Source of the DNA: Klebsiella aerogenes
Lineage (GTDB): Bacteria; Pseudomonadota; Gammaproteobacteria; Enterobacterales; Enterobacteriaceae
DNA: 64,000 nt
Assembly: GCA_029027985.1 (NCBI GenBank)
Contig: CP119076.1
Span: forward strand, 4,462,422 to 4,526,421
Direction of reading: 5' to 3'
Under the pieces are notes generated by a model. It ran no database searches. It was not told the origin of the DNA and worked only from the letters and a program-made list of their open reading frames with translations. This document shows, in pieces, positions 55,829 through 64,000 of the stretch. The stretch's first letter is position 1. Each line of letters starts with the position of its first letter. A program made the translations under genes and the position numbers.

Positions 55829-56395
55829 TTACTTCACGCGAGATACATATTCGCCGGAGCGGGTATCTACTTTGATGACTTCGCCAATCTGAACGAACAG
55901 CGGAACTTTAACCACTGCGCCAGTAGACAGGGTCGCCGGCTTACCGCCAGTACCTGCGGTGTCGCCTTTCAAACCTGGATCGGTTTCAATGATTTCCAGC
56001 TCAACGAAGTTCGGCGGAGTCACTGCGATAGGCTGACCGTTCCACAGGGTCACGATGCACTCAGCCTGGTCCAGCAGCCATTTAGCGTTGTCGCCGATAG
56101 CTTTTGCATCAGCAGACAGCTGTTCGAAGGTTTCATTGTTCATGAAGTGCCAGAACTCACCGTCGTTGTACAGGTAAGTCAGGTTCATATCAACAACGTC
56201 TGCGCCTTCTGCGGAGTCGGTGGACTTGAAGGTTTTTTCTACGCGGGTGCCGGTCAGCAGGCGGCGCAGCTTAACGCGTGCGAATGCCTGACCTTTACCT
56301 GGTTTAACGAATTCGCTGGCTTCAACCGCATACGGTTCGCCATCCATCATGATTTTAAGACCGGCACGAAAATCGTTGCTATAGTAAGTCGCCAT
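55829..56395 (-). CDS. efp: EF-P, translation elongation factor P
   Basis: 188 residues in three barrels. Lys34 in [11 protein letters not shown] is the residue that receives beta-lysine; the loop PGKGQ is intact. EF-P relieves stalling at polyproline. Divergent from epmB (42 bp), whose product supplies its modification. Confidence 0.98.
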   Translation of the reverse strand: MATYYSNDFRAGLKIMMDGEPYAVEASEFVKPGKGQAFARVKLRRLLTGTRVEKTFKSTDSAEGADVVDMNLTYLYNDGEFWHFMNNETFEQLSADAKAIGDNAKWLLDQAECIVTLWNGQPIAVTPPNFVELEIIETDPGLKGDTAGTGGKPATLSTGAVVKVPLFVQIGEVIKVDTRSGEYVSRVK

Positions 56396-56437
56396 AAGGC
56401 CCTCTGAAATTGTTTAACTTGGTAGCTAAGCCACAAA

Positions 56438-57469
56438 ATGGCGCATATTGTAACCCTAAATACCCCATCCAGAGAAGATTGGATCGCGCAACTTGCCGAT
56501 GTTGTGACCAGTCCCGATGAACTATTGCATCTTTTAGATCTGGACGCAGATGCAAACCTATTGGCGGGACGCGATGCAAAGCGTCTCTTCGCGCTGCGCG
56601 TACCGCGCGCGTTTATTGCGCGCATGAAGAAAGGCGATCCTAACGATCCTCTTCTTCGTCAGGTACTTACTTCACAAGACGAGTTTATCGCCGCACCCGG
56701 TTTTTCCACTGACCCGCTGGAAGAACAGCATAGCGTGGTCCCTGGTCTACTGCATAAATATAGCAACCGGGCGCTACTGCTGGTGAAAGGCGGCTGCGCG
56801 GTCAACTGCCGCTACTGCTTCCGCCGCCACTTCCCCTATGCCGAAAACCAGGGCAATAAACGCAACTGGCAGGCCGCGCTGGACTACATTACCGCTAACC
56901 CGCAGCTGGATGAGATCATTTTCTCCGGCGGCGATCCGCTGATGGCCAAGGATCACGAACTGGACTGGCTGCTCACTCAGTTGGAAGGTATCCCACATAT
57001 CAAACGCCTGCGCATCCATAGCCGCTTGCCGATTGTGATCCCGGCTCGGATTACCGACACGCTGGCGGCCCGATTTGACACCTCTTCACTGCAGATCCTG
57101 CTGGTTAATCATATTAACCACGCCAATGAGATTGGCCCGGAGTTTCGCGCAGCCATGACGCGACTACGGCAGGCCCGCGTGACCTTGCTTAACCAGAGCG
57201 TCCTGCTGCGCGGCGTCAACGATAACGCGCACACCCTGGCGGATTTAAGCAACGCGCTGTTTGATGCTGGCGTCATGCCTTACTACCTGCACGTACTGGA
57301 TAAAGTTCAGGGCGCCGCCCACTTTATGGTAGAGGATGAAGAGGCTCGCGCCATCGTGCGTAAGCTCTTAACGCTGGTATCGGGATATATGGTGCCAAGA
57401 CTGGCGCGGGAGATCGGCGGCGAGCCGAGTAAAACGCCGCTGGATTTAGGCTTAAAACAACAACATTAG
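56438..57469 (+). CDS. epmB: EpmB, EF-P lysine 2,3-aminomutase
   Basis: 343 residues. Radical-SAM motif CAVNCRYCFRRHF, PLP-binding region and FSGGDPLMAKDHELDWLL, with HSRLPIVIPARIT and LYYLHVLDKVQGAAHF-type segments as in lysine 2,3-aminomutases, but without the long terminal domains of Clostridial enzymes. It makes (R)-beta-lysine for EpmA. Divergent from efp with a shared 42-bp promoter gap. Confidence 0.97.
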   Translation: MAHIVTLNTPSREDWIAQLADVVTSPDELLHLLDLDADANLLAGRDAKRLFALRVPRAFIARMKKGDPNDPLLRQVLTSQDEFIAAPGFSTDPLEEQHSVVPGLLHKYSNRALLLVKGGCAVNCRYCFRRHFPYAENQGNKRNWQAALDYITANPQLDEIIFSGGDPLMAKDHELDWLLTQLEGIPHIKRLRIHSRLPIVIPARITDTLAARFDTSSLQILLVNHINHANEIGPEFRAAMTRLRQARVTLLNQSVLLRGVNDNAHTLADLSNALFDAGVMPYYLHVLDKVQGAAHFMVEDEEARAIVRKLLTLVSGYMVPRLAREIGGEPSKTPLDLGLKQQH

Positions 57470-57581
57470 GGCCATCTTTCGGCGCTGCCTGTCATCCCTG
57501 TTCGGCATCAACAGCAGCGTCGCCCGTGACATCAGCAGAACGGAACAGCGCTCTTTGCATTAGCAGAGAGCGCGCCACTCA

Positions 57582-57935
57582 TCAGTTCGGGCACTTATAA
57601 ACCTGACCGTTCATTTGGCTATCGGTTGGGACAAAGCTCGACAGCAGGTTCTGCGTTGGGCTGCTTACGCCATACAGCACGTTGCCTCCCATTGCCGCCG
57701 CCTGATTACGCAGGGCATTCGCCGCGCCGCGCATTGAGCCGCCTTCATCGCCATTCTGACCGGACAACCAGTTGCTCTGCGTGCCGCTGGCCGTACCTAA
57801 CAGCTGGCACTCCGCTCCCGGTTTGTCTTCAACAAAACGTACGTTCTGGCCGCCTGCGGTTAATTCGTTGCTGGAACTACAACCTGCCAGCAATAATGCG
57901 GCGCCGACAATCCCTGCTAAATATTTTACCTGCAT
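57582..57935 (-). CDS. yjeI: YjeI, DUF4156 lipoprotein
   Basis: 117 residues from [19 protein letters not shown]; 6 upstream codons are rejected. Lipobox LLAGC with Cys19. Mature protein contains GAECQLLGTASGTQSNWLSG and GSMRGAANALRNQAAAMGGNVLYG, typical of the family. Function unknown. It lies downstream of groL on the same strand and beyond its terminator. Confidence 0.9.
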   Translation of the reverse strand: MQVKYLAGIVGAALLLAGCSSSNELTAGGQNVRFVEDKPGAECQLLGTASGTQSNWLSGQNGDEGGSMRGAANALRNQAAAMGGNVLYGVSSPTQNLLSSFVPTDSQMNGQVYKCPN

Positions 57936-58002
57936 GTTGTTCCCCATGATCAATGAGCTGGACGCACTGGCCCGGATGTAAATCTTATACTAAAAAGCCA
58001 AT

Positions 58003-58040
58003 AAAAAGAAAAACCCCCAGCCATTTCTGGCCGGGGGTTT
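58003..58040 (-). terminator. Terminator of groSL
   Basis: AAACCCCC...GGGGGTTT stem (58011-58022 with 58029-58040); on the minus strand it ends in TTTTTCTTTTTATT (58000-58013). 28 bp beyond the groL stop. Confidence 0.92.
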
Positions 58041-58067
58041 CTGCATTTTATGGCGTATAGCGCACGA

Positions 58068-59726
<1,659 letters not shown>

Positions 59727-59751
59727 TCAAATTCGTTCAGGGTCGTGCGAA

Positions 59752-60111
<360 letters not shown>

Positions 60112-60124
60112 CTAGTGCAGAGAG

Positions 60125-60153
60125 AGATGGGGATGGCCATTTGCCGCTTCAAG
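60125..60153 (-). promoter_or_regulatory. Sigma-32 heat-shock promoter of groSL
   Basis: Minus-strand CTTGAAG (60147-60153), 14-bp spacer, CCCCATCT (60125-60132). Both match the sigma-32 consensus (CTTGAAA and CCCCATNT) and the position of E. coli groE. Confidence 0.93.
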
Positions 60154-60276
60154 GGGAAAATTAAAAAAAAATTTCCGCCTGTGCGCTAACGCGCAAAAAC
60201 ATTCCCCTGATGGCGGCTCTTTCTGGCGCAAAAGGTTGTGATACCATCCCTTTTTTGCCGCGCGCAGGGTTGAATC

Positions 60277-61524
60277 ATGAGTGGTTTAAAACAGGAGTTG
60301 GGGCTAGGACAGGGCGTCGGGTTACTTTCAACATCATTACTGGGAACCGGCGTGTTCGCCGTACCGGCGCTGGCCGCGCTGGTGGCGGGCGACAACAGCC
60401 TGTGGGCATGGCCGGCGCTGATTATCCTGGTCTTTCCCATCGCCATCGTTTTTGCCCTCCTCGGCCGCCATTTTCCCAGCGCTGGCGGCGTGGCCCATTT
60501 CGTGGATATGGCATTCGGCCCGCGTCTGGCGCGGGTGACCGGCTGGCTGTTTTTGTCAGTCATCCCGGTGGGGCTGCCGGCGGCCCTACATATCGCCACC
60601 GGCTTTGGCCAGGCGCTGTTCGGCTGGCACGATACGCAATTGCTGCTTGCCGAACTCGCTACGTTGGCGATGGTCTGGTGGGTCGGCTCGCGCGGCGCCA
60701 GCTCCAGCGCCAATCTGCAGACGCTGGTCGCGGTATTGATAGTCGCGCTGATCGCCGCGATCTGGTGGCGTGGTGGAATTCATCCGGCGCAGATCCCCTT
60801 CCCGGCGCCTACAGATATTGACGCTTTCCAACTGTTTTCCGCGCTATCGGTGATGTTCTGGTGCTTCGTCGGTCTCGAAGCCTTCGCCCATCTGGCGTCT
60901 GAGTTTAAACGCCCGGAACGCGACTTCCCGCGGGCATTGATGATTGGCTTACTGCTGGCGGGAACCGTCTACTGGGGTTGTACCGTGGTGGTGCTGCATT
61001 TTCACGCCTACGGCGCAGACATGGCCGCTGCCGCCTCGCTACCGAACATCGTGGTACAACTGTTCGGCGTCCAGGCGCTGTGGGTGGCGTGCGTTATCGG
61101 CTATCTCGCCTGCTTCGCCAGCCTCAACATCTATATTCAAAGTTTTGCCCGCCTGGTCTGGTCGCAGGCGCAGTTCAAGCCAAATAGCTATCTGGCCAGA
61201 CTGTCGCCGCGCCAGGTACCGCGCAATGCGCTGAATGCAGTATTAGGCTGCTGCGTACTCAGTACGCTGTGCATTTACTGGCTAAATATTAATCTCGATG
61301 CGCTGATCGTTTACGCCAACGGTATTTTCATCATGATTTATCTGCTGTGCATGCTGGCGGGCTGCCGACTGCTACAGGGTAAGTACCGCGTACTGGCGGT
61401 GGCAGGAAGCCTGCTGTGCCTGTTGCTGTTAGCGATGGTCGGTTGGAAAAGCTTGTACGCGATTATTGTGCTGGCAGCGCTGTGGCGCCTACTGCCTGAA
61501 CGCCCCATACCAACCAGCAGGTAA
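60277..61524 (+). CDS. yjeH: YjeH, L-methionine/branched-chain amino-acid exporter
   Basis: 415 residues. APC-fold transporter with about twelve helices; starts MSGLKQELGLGQGVGLLSTSLLGTGVFAVPALAALVAG and has AGGVAHFVDMAFGPRLARVTGW. In E. coli it exports L-methionine and branched-chain amino acids. It faces fxsA across a shared bidirectional terminator. Confidence 0.93.
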   Translation: MSGLKQELGLGQGVGLLSTSLLGTGVFAVPALAALVAGDNSLWAWPALIILVFPIAIVFALLGRHFPSAGGVAHFVDMAFGPRLARVTGWLFLSVIPVGLPAALHIATGFGQALFGWHDTQLLLAELATLAMVWWVGSRGASSSANLQTLVAVLIVALIAAIWWRGGIHPAQIPFPAPTDIDAFQLFSALSVMFWCFVGLEAFAHLASEFKRPERDFPRALMIGLLLAGTVYWGCTVVVLHFHAYGADMAAAASLPNIVVQLFGVQALWVACVIGYLACFASLNIYIQSFARLVWSQAQFKPNSYLARLSPRQVPRNALNAVLGCCVLSTLCIYWLNINLDALIVYANGIFIMIYLLCMLAGCRLLQGKYRVLAVAGSLLCLLLLAMVGWKSLYAIIVLAALWRLLPERPIPTSR

Positions 61525-61525
61525 T

Positions 61526-61553
61526 AAAAAACCGGCGCAGGCCGGTTTTTTTT
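61526..61553. terminator. Bidirectional terminator between yjeH and fxsA
   Basis: AAAAACCGGC-GCAG-GCCGGTTTTT with A- and T-runs on either side, perfect for both strands. Confidence 0.93.
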
Positions 61554-61557
61554 CGTC

Positions 61558-62028
61558 TTAGCGGTCGTCTTTATGATCCAGACGGTCGCGCTCGTCGTCT
61601 TTGCGCTGGAACTCCCCTTCGAAGGTGTCCCCATTGCCGCCGCCCGCGCTAAAACCGCCGCCCGGCATCCGGCTAAAACGCAGATACGGCATCAGTTTTA
61701 AGGTCATCAGCTTTTGTACCGGCGGCAGCAGCAGCAACAGGCCGAGGAAGTCGGTAAAGAAACCCGGGATCAGCAGCAGCAGGCCAGCGATAATCAGCGA
61801 CACGCTTTTAATCATTTCTGCGGCCGGGCTTTCACCTGCCGCCATTTTCTGCTGCATCAGCATCAGGTTTTTGAAACCCTGGTTGCGCACCAATGACATG
61901 CCGACTACCGAGCTAAAGATAACCAGGATCAGCGTTAACAGCACACCGAGCACGTGCGCGACCTGAATAAAGATCGAAATCTCGACATAAACGTATAAGA
62001 AAAAGGCAATAAACGGAATCCAACGCAC
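61558..62028 (-). CDS. fxsA: FxsA, inner-membrane protein (phage T7 exclusion suppressor)
   Basis: 156 residues from a GTG start (VRWIPFIAFF as MRWIPF...), chosen because AAGGAG lies six bases before it; an ATG 15 bp upstream is the alternative. Hydrophobic helices at about 3-22, 25-45 and 75-105, then a Gly-rich cytoplasmic tail ending QRKDDERDRLDHKDDR. Overproduction in E. coli relieves F-plasmid exclusion of T7; the normal role is unknown. Confidence 0.9.
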   Translation of the reverse strand: MRWIPFIAFFLYVYVEISIFIQVAHVLGVLLTLILVIFSSVVGMSLVRNQGFKNLMLMQQKMAAGESPAAEMIKSVSLIIAGLLLLIPGFFTDFLGLLLLLPPVQKLMTLKLMPYLRFSRMPGGGFSAGGGNGDTFEGEFQRKDDERDRLDHKDDR

Positions 62029-62364
62029 CGGCGTCTCCTTCATTCGGCCGTCGTCGTCGACGCCCGTAGTGATAAATTTGCTATTCGCGTCTCACGGATG
62101 TGGGGTCGGCGCATCCCTTATTCAATCAACTGCAGCAGCATTTTTTTCAAAAATAGTAAAGCGGTGACTCATTTCACAGATTAATAATTCTTATCCGCTG
62201 CGCTACATAATAAGTGATCAAGGTTACTGAACTTCGCTATCATCAGCATATGATCGTGGGCACCGGGCCGGTTAAGGAAATAATCTCCGGTCTGAAAATA
62301 CGCTAAATCCTATAAATTCTGTGTATTTGGTGAATTCATTGGCAGCTTGAAAAAGAAGGTTCAC
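62029..62364. other. Intergenic region between fxsA and aspA
   Basis: 336 bp carrying both divergent promoters. AAGTGATCAAGGTTACTGAAC (62211-62231) and CATATGATCG are present but not good enough to name as CRP or FNR sites. No small gene or RNA is recognised. Confidence 0.4.
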
Positions 62365-63801
62365 ATGTTAAACAACATTCGTATCGAAGAAGATCTGTTG
62401 GGCACCAGGGAAGTTCCAGCTGACGCATACTATGGCGTTCATACTCTGAGAGCGATTGAAAACTTCTACATCAGCAACAACAAAATTAGCGATATCCCTG
62501 AGTTCGTGCGGGGCATGGTCATGGTGAAGAAGGCCGCCGCGCTGGCTAACAAGGAACTGCAAACCATTCCTAAGAGCGTCGCAAACACGATTGTCGCCGC
62601 ATGCGATGAAGTGCTGAACAACGGTAAATGTATGGACCAGTTCCCGGTCGATGTGTTCCAGGGCGGAGCAGGAACTTCCGTCAACATGAACACCAACGAA
62701 GTGCTGGCGAATATTGGTCTGGAACTGATGGGTCACCAGAAAGGTGAATACCAGTATCTGAACCCTAACGATCATGTCAACAAGTGCCAGTCCACGAACG
62801 ACGCCTACCCGACCGGGTTCCGCATCGCGGTCTACGCCTCAATCCTCAAATTAATCGACGCGATTAAACAACTGGGCGAAGGCTTCCAGGCAAAAGCCGT
62901 TGAATTCCAGGACATCCTGAAAATGGGTCGTACCCAGCTGCAGGATGCGGTGCCGATGACCCTCGGTCAGGAATTCCATGCCTTTAACGTTCTGCTGAAT
63001 GAAGAGACCAAAAGCATTCTGCGTACCGCGGAACTGCTGCTGGAAGTGAACCTCGGCGCGACCGCCATCGGTACCCGCCTGAACACTCCTGACGGCTATC
63101 AACAGCTGGCGGTGCAGAAACTGGCGGAAGTCAGCAACCTGCCGGTCTTGCCGGCGGAAGACCTGATTGAAGCGACCTCTGACTGCGGCGCTTACGTGAT
63201 GGTTCACAGCTCGCTGAAACGCCTGGCGGTGAAACTGTCCAAGATTTGCAACGACCTGCGCCTGCTCTCTTCCGGCCCGCGCGCTGGCCTGAATGAAATC
63301 AACCTACCGGAACTGCAGGCAGGCTCCTCTATCATGCCGGCAAAAGTTAACCCGGTGGTGCCGGAAGTCGTCAACCAGGTATGCTTTAAAGTGATCGGCA
63401 ACGACACTACCGTCACCATGGCCTCCGAAGCCGGTCAGCTGCAGCTGAACGTGATGGAGCCGGTGATTGGCCAGGCAATGTTTGAATCTATCCACATCCT
63501 GACCAACGCCTGCTACAACCTGCTGGAAAAATGCGTGAACGGCATTACCGCGAATAAATCGGTATGCGAAAGCTACGTCTACAACTCCATCGGCATCGTC
63601 ACCTACCTCAACCCGTTCATCGGCCACCACAATGGCGATATCGTCGGCAAGATTTGCGCCGAAACCGGTAAGAGCGTACGTGAAGTGGTGCTGGAACGCG
63701 GGCTACTGACGGAAGCCGAACTGGATGACATTTTCTCTCCGCATAACCTGATGCATCCGGCTTACAAAGCAAAACGGTACACTGATGAAAGCGAACAGTA
63801 A
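62365..63801 (+). CDS. aspA: AspA, aspartate ammonia-lyase
   Basis: 478 residues from [30 protein letters not shown], placed by GAAGGTTC; six more upstream codons lack support. Fumarase/aspartase fold with the signature [11 protein letters not shown] (catalytic serine loop), the [13 protein letters not shown] and [17 protein letters not shown] motifs. Converts aspartate to fumarate and ammonia, feeding fumarate reductase encoded 10 kb away. Followed by dcuA, its transport partner. Confidence 0.98.
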   Translation: MLNNIRIEEDLLGTREVPADAYYGVHTLRAIENFYISNNKISDIPEFVRGMVMVKKAAALANKELQTIPKSVANTIVAACDEVLNNGKCMDQFPVDVFQGGAGTSVNMNTNEVLANIGLELMGHQKGEYQYLNPNDHVNKCQSTNDAYPTGFRIAVYASILKLIDAIKQLGEGFQAKAVEFQDILKMGRTQLQDAVPMTLGQEFHAFNVLLNEETKSILRTAELLLEVNLGATAIGTRLNTPDGYQQLAVQKLAEVSNLPVLPAEDLIEATSDCGAYVMVHSSLKRLAVKLSKICNDLRLLSSGPRAGLNEINLPELQAGSSIMPAKVNPVVPEVVNQVCFKVIGNDTTVTMASEAGQLQLNVMEPVIGQAMFESIHILTNACYNLLEKCVNGITANKSVCESYVYNSIGIVTYLNPFIGHHNGDIVGKICAETGKSVREVVLERGLLTEAELDDIFSPHNLMHPAYKAKRYTDESEQ

Positions 63802-63821
63802 GCTTTCAGGGTAAACTAGCC

Positions 63822-63848
63822 AAAGGCATGTCAATGACATGCCTTTTT
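63822..63848 (+). terminator. Terminator/attenuator between aspA and dcuA
   Basis: AAAGGCATGTCA (63822-63833) and TGACATGCCTTT (63835-63846), almost abutting, then TT; downstream GCTTTTTT adds T residues. It stands between aspA and dcuA, so dcuA is partly uncoupled from aspA. Confidence 0.8.
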
Positions 63849-63914
63849 GCTTTTTTGGGTTTACGAAACCACAACAATTCAATATCAACTTGTTAAAAAA
63901 CAAGGAAGGCATAT

Positions 63915-64000
63915 ATGTTCGGTGCAGAGCTCGTGGTTGTCTTGCTGGCAATCTATTTGGGGGCCCGGCTCGGGGGCATTGGTATCGGCTTTGCCGGTGG
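63915..64000 (+). CDS. dcuA: DcuA, anaerobic C4-dicarboxylate transporter, N-terminal fragment
   Basis: The first 28 codons, cut by the window end: MFGAELVVVLLAIYLGARL followed by GGIGIGFAGG, a clear match to the DcuA/DcuB N-terminus and first helix. DcuA exchanges aspartate or fumarate for succinate. AAGGAAGGC precedes the ATG. Position after aspA supports DcuA over DcuB. Confidence 0.93.
   Translation, partial: MFGAELVVVLLAIYLGARLGGIGIGFAG

Overview
The window is a 64-kb piece of an enterobacterial chromosome. Gene order and protein sequences follow the E. coli cpdB-to-dcuA segment closely, shown here in the inverted orientation. Several features point to the Klebsiella/Raoultella branch rather than Escherichia: there is no ampC or blc between frdD and gdx (sugE), the DNA is fairly GC-rich, REP-type palindromes of the GTAGCCCGGATAAGGCG kind are present, and there are accessory genes that E. 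coli lacks at these positions. The genus assignment is inference from content, not from a comparison I could run.

Layout. 1-12 kb: the 3' end of cpdB, an 11-copy tandem array of an 89-bp REP-like unit, the divergent pair ytfH/qorB, an AraC-type regulator, the DMT transporter ytfF, the nitrosative-stress repair gene ytfE behind a near-perfect NsrR box, cycA, fklB, ytfB, a second DMT transporter, and the ribosomal operon rpsF-priB-rpsR-rplI with its S6:S18 leader. 12-20 kb: yjfY, the relic of an MFS gene, and the L-ascorbate utilisation locus (ulaABCDEF divergent from ulaG, with ulaR). yagU sits between ulaG and ulaR. 20-25 kb: yjfP, bsmA, yjfN, aidB, an MHS-type MFS transporter. 25-42 kb: rlmB, rnr, nsrR, purA, yjeT, then the large superoperon nnr-tsaE-amiB-mutL-miaA-hfq-hflX-hflK-hflC on the minus strand, with queG divergent from nnr. 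42-46 kb: three tandem tRNA-Gly(GCC) genes, an orphan ArtJ-like binding protein, paired palindromes, orn and rsgA. 46-64 kb: psd-mscM, epmA, frdABCD, gdx under a guanidine-II riboswitch, ecnA/ecnB, efp, epmB, yjeI, groS-groL, yjeH, fxsA, aspA and the first codons of dcuA.

Functional links. The nitric-oxide sensor NsrR and its target site upstream of ytfE are both in the window. EF-P and two of its lysine-34 modification enzymes (EpmA, EpmB) lie within 7.3 kb of each other. The fumarate respiration genes frdABCD, aspA and dcuA together supply and use fumarate under anaerobiosis. The ula genes import L-ascorbate by a PTS and convert it to D-xylulose 5-phosphate.

Most of the window is conserved chromosome. 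I found no clearly new defence or mobile system. The least explained items are the 89-bp array, the matched 14-bp direct repeats that bracket the ulaA-ulaG control region 231 bp apart, the yagU insertion, the decayed MFS gene, and several transporter or regulator genes not found at these places in E. coli.
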